A DNA stretch of 64,000 nucleotides from CAZLRH01 sp964562015 (lineage in GTDB: Bacteria; Verrucomicrobiota; Verrucomicrobiia; Opitutales; JABDGR01), in NCBI GenBank assembly GCA_964562015.1, contig CAZLRH010000012.1, positions 1 to 64,000 of the forward strand. The letters are read 5' to 3'. The notes under the pieces are model-generated. The model was not told the origin of the DNA, did not search any database, and saw only the letters and a list, made by a program, of their open reading frames with translations. The translations under genes were made by a program, and so were the position numbers. Positions 61,552-64,000 of this stretch are shown here, piece after piece. Within the stretch, counting starts at the first letter, position 1. Every line of letters begins with the position of its first letter.

Positions 61552-63261
61552 TCACCCGCCCATCACGGGCAGCCAGAAGCGGAAGGTGGCGCCGGTGCCG
61601 GCGGGGGTTTCCACCAGTTCGATGTCGCCGCGGTGGTCGCGCAGGATGCGTTTCGAGATGGAGAGCCCGAGACCCGAGCCGTCCTTGCGCGCGGTGAGGA
61701 ACGACTCAAAGATGCGCGCGCGCACTTCCGCCGGCACGCCGGGCCCGTTGTCGCGCACCGTCACGACCGCGCTGCGGCCGGATTCTCCGGCTTCGTCGTG
61801 CAGTTCAATCGCGAGCGTGCCGCCGCCGGGCATCGCCTGCACGGCGTTGAGCACGAGGTTGAGCACGACTTGCTGAAGCTGCCCCTTGTTCACGTCCACC
61901 ATCAGCGGCGTGGACGGCGCGCGGAAAGTGACCGCAATTTTGCTTTGCTCCAGTTTGAGGCGCATGAGACGCAGGGTGTCTTCCACGAGCACGCCGAGGC
62001 TCCAGCGCGCCTGCAACGCCGCGCCGCCTTTGGAAAAATTCAGCACGCGTTCGACAATTTCGCCGAGCGAATCGATTTTTTCCCGAATGACATCGAGGTC
62101 CTGCGCGCGGGCGTCACCGGCGGGAAAATGCAGGTCGAGCGTGCCGAGCAGGAGGGTGATGACGGTCAGCGGATTGCGGATCTCGTGGGCGATTTCGGCG
62201 GCGAGCAGCCCGAGGGTCGTCAGGCGCTCGTTTTTACGCAACGTCTCCTCGGACGCGAACACGCGCGCGTACAATTCCGTGTTTTGCACGGCGACGGCGC
62301 AGAGGTTGGCGAGGGTGGAAAAAATCCGGCGCTCGTCGTTGTTGAAACGGTGATGGCGCGCCGTGTACACGTTGAGCGAGCCGATGGCGCGGTCGCCCAC
62401 CAGAATCGGCGTGCAGAGGAGGGAGACCAGGTCGTCGCTCGAATTCAGGTGGGCGAAGTGGTATTCCTCACTGCGCGAAAGGTTGAAAATCTCGACCTGC
62501 TTTTTGTGGCGGATGGCCGAGCCGATGGCGCTGTCGGTCAGCGCCAGGTTTTCGGTGTACTCGATGGGCTGGCCGTCGTGGCCGGCGAGGGCGTGCAGGC
62601 GCAGGGTGCGCCCGTCGGGGTTGAGCAGGAAAAGCGCGCATAACCGGCATGGCATCAACACGAGCGCCTGCCGCGCGGCCGTTTCCAGCACCGCCTGCAA
62701 TTCCAGTTTCGACACCAGCGACTGGCCCGTGGTGATGAGTGACTCGAGCTGGCGCGCCTTCATGCGCAATTGATTGATGAGCCACAGGCGGCTGACGACC
62801 TTGATGGCCTCGTTCGTTAACAGCGTGAGGATTTTTAACTCGGTTTCGCCAAAGGCCGCCTCTTGTTCGCTGTCCACATTGACGACACCGACCACCATGC
62901 CCTCGACGGTCATCGGCACGGCCATCTCGGAGCGGATGGAATCCTTGAGACTGAAGTAACGCGGGTCCTTGCGCACATCGGCCACCACGAGCGGCTGGCC
63001 GTGCAAGGCCACCCAGCCGGTCACGCCGTGGCCGAGCGGCAGCTCCAGTCCGCGCGAATCCTCCGGCAGTCCGCGAAAAACCTCGATTTGCAGGCGCTGG
63101 GTGTCGGGATTGACCAGCGCGATGGAGGCGCTGGTGGTCGGCAGCACGCGCATCACCTCATCCAAAATCAGGCGTAACGCCTCGTGCGGATCCTCGGTGT
63201 CGCTGACGAGGCGCGAGATGTGGTAAAGGGCGTCGAGGACGGGCTGGGAATTGTCGGGCAC
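61552..63261 (-). CDS. GAF-domain sensor histidine kinase
   Basis: 569 residues, start GTG 63261. Two GAF domains (about 10-160 and 185-330) precede a HisKA dimerisation helix with phospho-acceptor His in AAEIAHEIRNPLTVI (about residue 360). The HATPase domain follows: N-box NLVLNAVQAM, G1 DNGPGVP, F-box ARIFESFLTARKDG, G2 GSGLGLSI. There is no membrane helix, so it senses a cytoplasmic signal. No response regulator gene is adjacent; an orphan kinase. Confidence 0.93.
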   Translation of the reverse strand: MPDNSQPVLDALYHISRLVSDTEDPHEALRLILDEVMRVLPTTSASIALVNPDTQRLQIEVFRGLPEDSRGLELPLGHGVTGWVALHGQPLVVADVRKDPRYFSLKDSIRSEMAVPMTVEGMVVGVVNVDSEQEAAFGETELKILTLLTNEAIKVVSRLWLINQLRMKARQLESLITTGQSLVSKLELQAVLETAARQALVLMPCRLCALFLLNPDGRTLRLHALAGHDGQPIEYTENLALTDSAIGSAIRHKKQVEIFNLSRSEEYHFAHLNSSDDLVSLLCTPILVGDRAIGSLNVYTARHHRFNNDERRIFSTLANLCAVAVQNTELYARVFASEETLRKNERLTTLGLLAAEIAHEIRNPLTVITLLLGTLDLHFPAGDARAQDLDVIREKIDSLGEIVERVLNFSKGGAALQARWSLGVLVEDTLRLMRLKLEQSKIAVTFRAPSTPLMVDVNKGQLQQVVLNLVLNAVQAMPGGGTLAIELHDEAGESGRSAVVTVRDNGPGVPAEVRARIFESFLTARKDGSGLGLSISKRILRDHRGDIELVETPAGTGATFRFWLPVMGG

Positions 63262-63277
63262 GGCGAAAAGGCAGAGT

Positions 63278-63362
63278 TTTTTCGACAGAATTAACAGAAT
63301 TAGCAGAATAACCTCTCCTGATTTGTGCTCATTTTTGAAATTCTGTTAATTCTGTCGAAAAA
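63278..63362. repeat. Perfect 24-bp inverted repeat
   Basis: Arms 63278-63301 and 63339-63362 are exact reverse complements (TTTTTCGACAGAATTAACAG and on) with a 37-base loop. It sits between two co-directional genes and ends in T-runs on either strand, so it could terminate transcription of the upstream membrane gene before the kinase. Confidence 0.85.
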
Positions 63363-63365
63363 TCT

Positions 63366-63938
63366 TTAGCTCAAAATGGGCGGCAAATTCGTCTCAGCGG
63401 CAATTTCGCGAGCCAGGCTCAGGTAGCGCCAAATGACCCAGATTTGCGAGAGCAGGAGCAGTGCACCGACGCCGTAAACCGTGAGGCCCTTGGCTACCAC
63501 CATCGAGTGATTGATGACTTCCTGCGTGAGGTCGAGGCCGAAGGAGTGGTAAAGTTGCTGGTATTTTGCGACCGTCGGCGGGTCGATCAACTTGGTGAGT
63601 TCGCCGGTGGGGATGCGCTCAAGCCAGGCGAGATTCCAGAGCAGGCCGAACGTGCCCGCCACCTCGTTGCCCGCCAGGACCCGCGCCCATTTCGGGTCGC
63701 CGGTCTTTTTTAATTTGTGCGCCCACACCAATTCCAAAACGCCGATGATGGTAAATACCACGCTGGTTTGCAGCACCAACTGGTAAAGCGAACCGGGCGG
63801 CACGCCGGACAAAAAGTACAGCGCCAGTACTGTAACTACGTAACTCCAGCCCATGACATACGCCAGCCGCAGGGCGCGCTTGACCGGCGGCCGGGGTGGC
63901 AGCGGGTTGGGTGAGGGGACGGCGGGCGGCATTGCCAA
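63366..63938 (-). CDS. Hypothetical four-helix membrane protein
   Basis: 190 residues. A Pro-rich N-terminus is followed by helices at about 24-44, 56-72, 90-104 and 148-170. The loop between helices three and four carries PPTVAKYQQLYHSFGLDLTQEVINH. No domain is recognised. A perfect inverted repeat separates it from the downstream kinase gene. Start ATG 63938; an ATG two codons in is equally good. Confidence 0.62.
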   Translation of the reverse strand: MAMPPAVPSPNPLPPRPPVKRALRLAYVMGWSYVVTVLALYFLSGVPPGSLYQLVLQTSVVFTIIGVLELVWAHKLKKTGDPKWARVLAGNEVAGTFGLLWNLAWLERIPTGELTKLIDPPTVAKYQQLYHSFGLDLTQEVINHSMVVAKGLTVYGVGALLLLSQIWVIWRYLSLAREIAAETNLPPILS

Positions 63939-64000
63939 AGGGTGGGCCTCCAGCTATATCCGGGCTGTTTTGCAGAGCAACCCCATACACGCCCTCGTCA

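Overview
The window reads as chromosomal DNA of a GC-rich, free-living Gram-negative bacterium, most likely a member of the Verrucomicrobiota. The case is cumulative and partly inferential. It rests on a PEGA/sulfatase-modifying-factor kinase-like protein, a PEP-CTERM protease, an unusually long PurF, a carbamoyltransferase/SxtJ/DUF5989 trio, start codons that lack Shine-Dalgarno sequences and often follow pyrimidine tracts, and intergenic spacers packed with palindromic and word-like repeats. No rRNA is present to settle the taxonomy.

Layout. 0-8 kb: a 5'-truncated pseudokinase-PEGA-FGE protein, a metallo-beta-lactamase-fold hydrolase, a DEDDy exonuclease, a thioredoxin-like ferredoxin, a cyclophilin, an ABM-family protein and a MenH-like hydrolase. 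8-19 kb: gcvT-gcvH without gcvP, a PEGA lipoprotein, proA, a PfkB kinase, a Nudix hydrolase, a LysM protein, an orphan ABC-2-like permease, a polytopic membrane protein and a CsbD-like protein. 19.7-23.5 kb: the carbamoyltransferase-SxtJ-DUF5989 set with a coiled-coil protein upstream. 23.5-30 kb: an MscS channel with a cyclic-nucleotide domain, then an ExeA-like ATPase and two GspB-like proteins, with a toxin-antitoxin pair whose toxin is broken by an in-frame TAA. 30-35.5 kb: a rhomboid-like protein, a 39-residue basic protein, a CPBP protease, ComF and AccD. 35.5-37.8 kb: a lower-GC accessory segment with a REP-associated transposase (RAYT) flanked by palindromes, an HNH nuclease and a second gene broken by TAA. 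37.8-48.4 kb: a MoeB-rhodanese fusion, a very large AsmA-like protein, a YfhO-like membrane protein, and an azoR-doxX pair divergent from a LysR regulator. 48.4-53.8 kb: a papain-family PEP-CTERM protease, rpsP-trmD-rplS (no rimM), tRNA-Pro(GGG), a PH-domain protein and a Doc/Fic remnant. 54-64 kb: a Tat-type amine oxidase, purQ-purL-purF, a small membrane protein, a GAF histidine kinase and a four-helix membrane protein.

The genes are mostly short transcription units of housekeeping metabolism (purines, proline, one-carbon, malonyl-CoA, ribosome and tRNA modification) mixed with envelope proteins. The least conventional parts are the carbamoyltransferase cassette, the ExeA/GspB-like module, the MoeB-rhodanese linker, the AccD that has lost its zinc cysteines, the two TAA-interrupted genes, and several families of dispersed palindromes, one matching the likely substrate of the resident RAYT.
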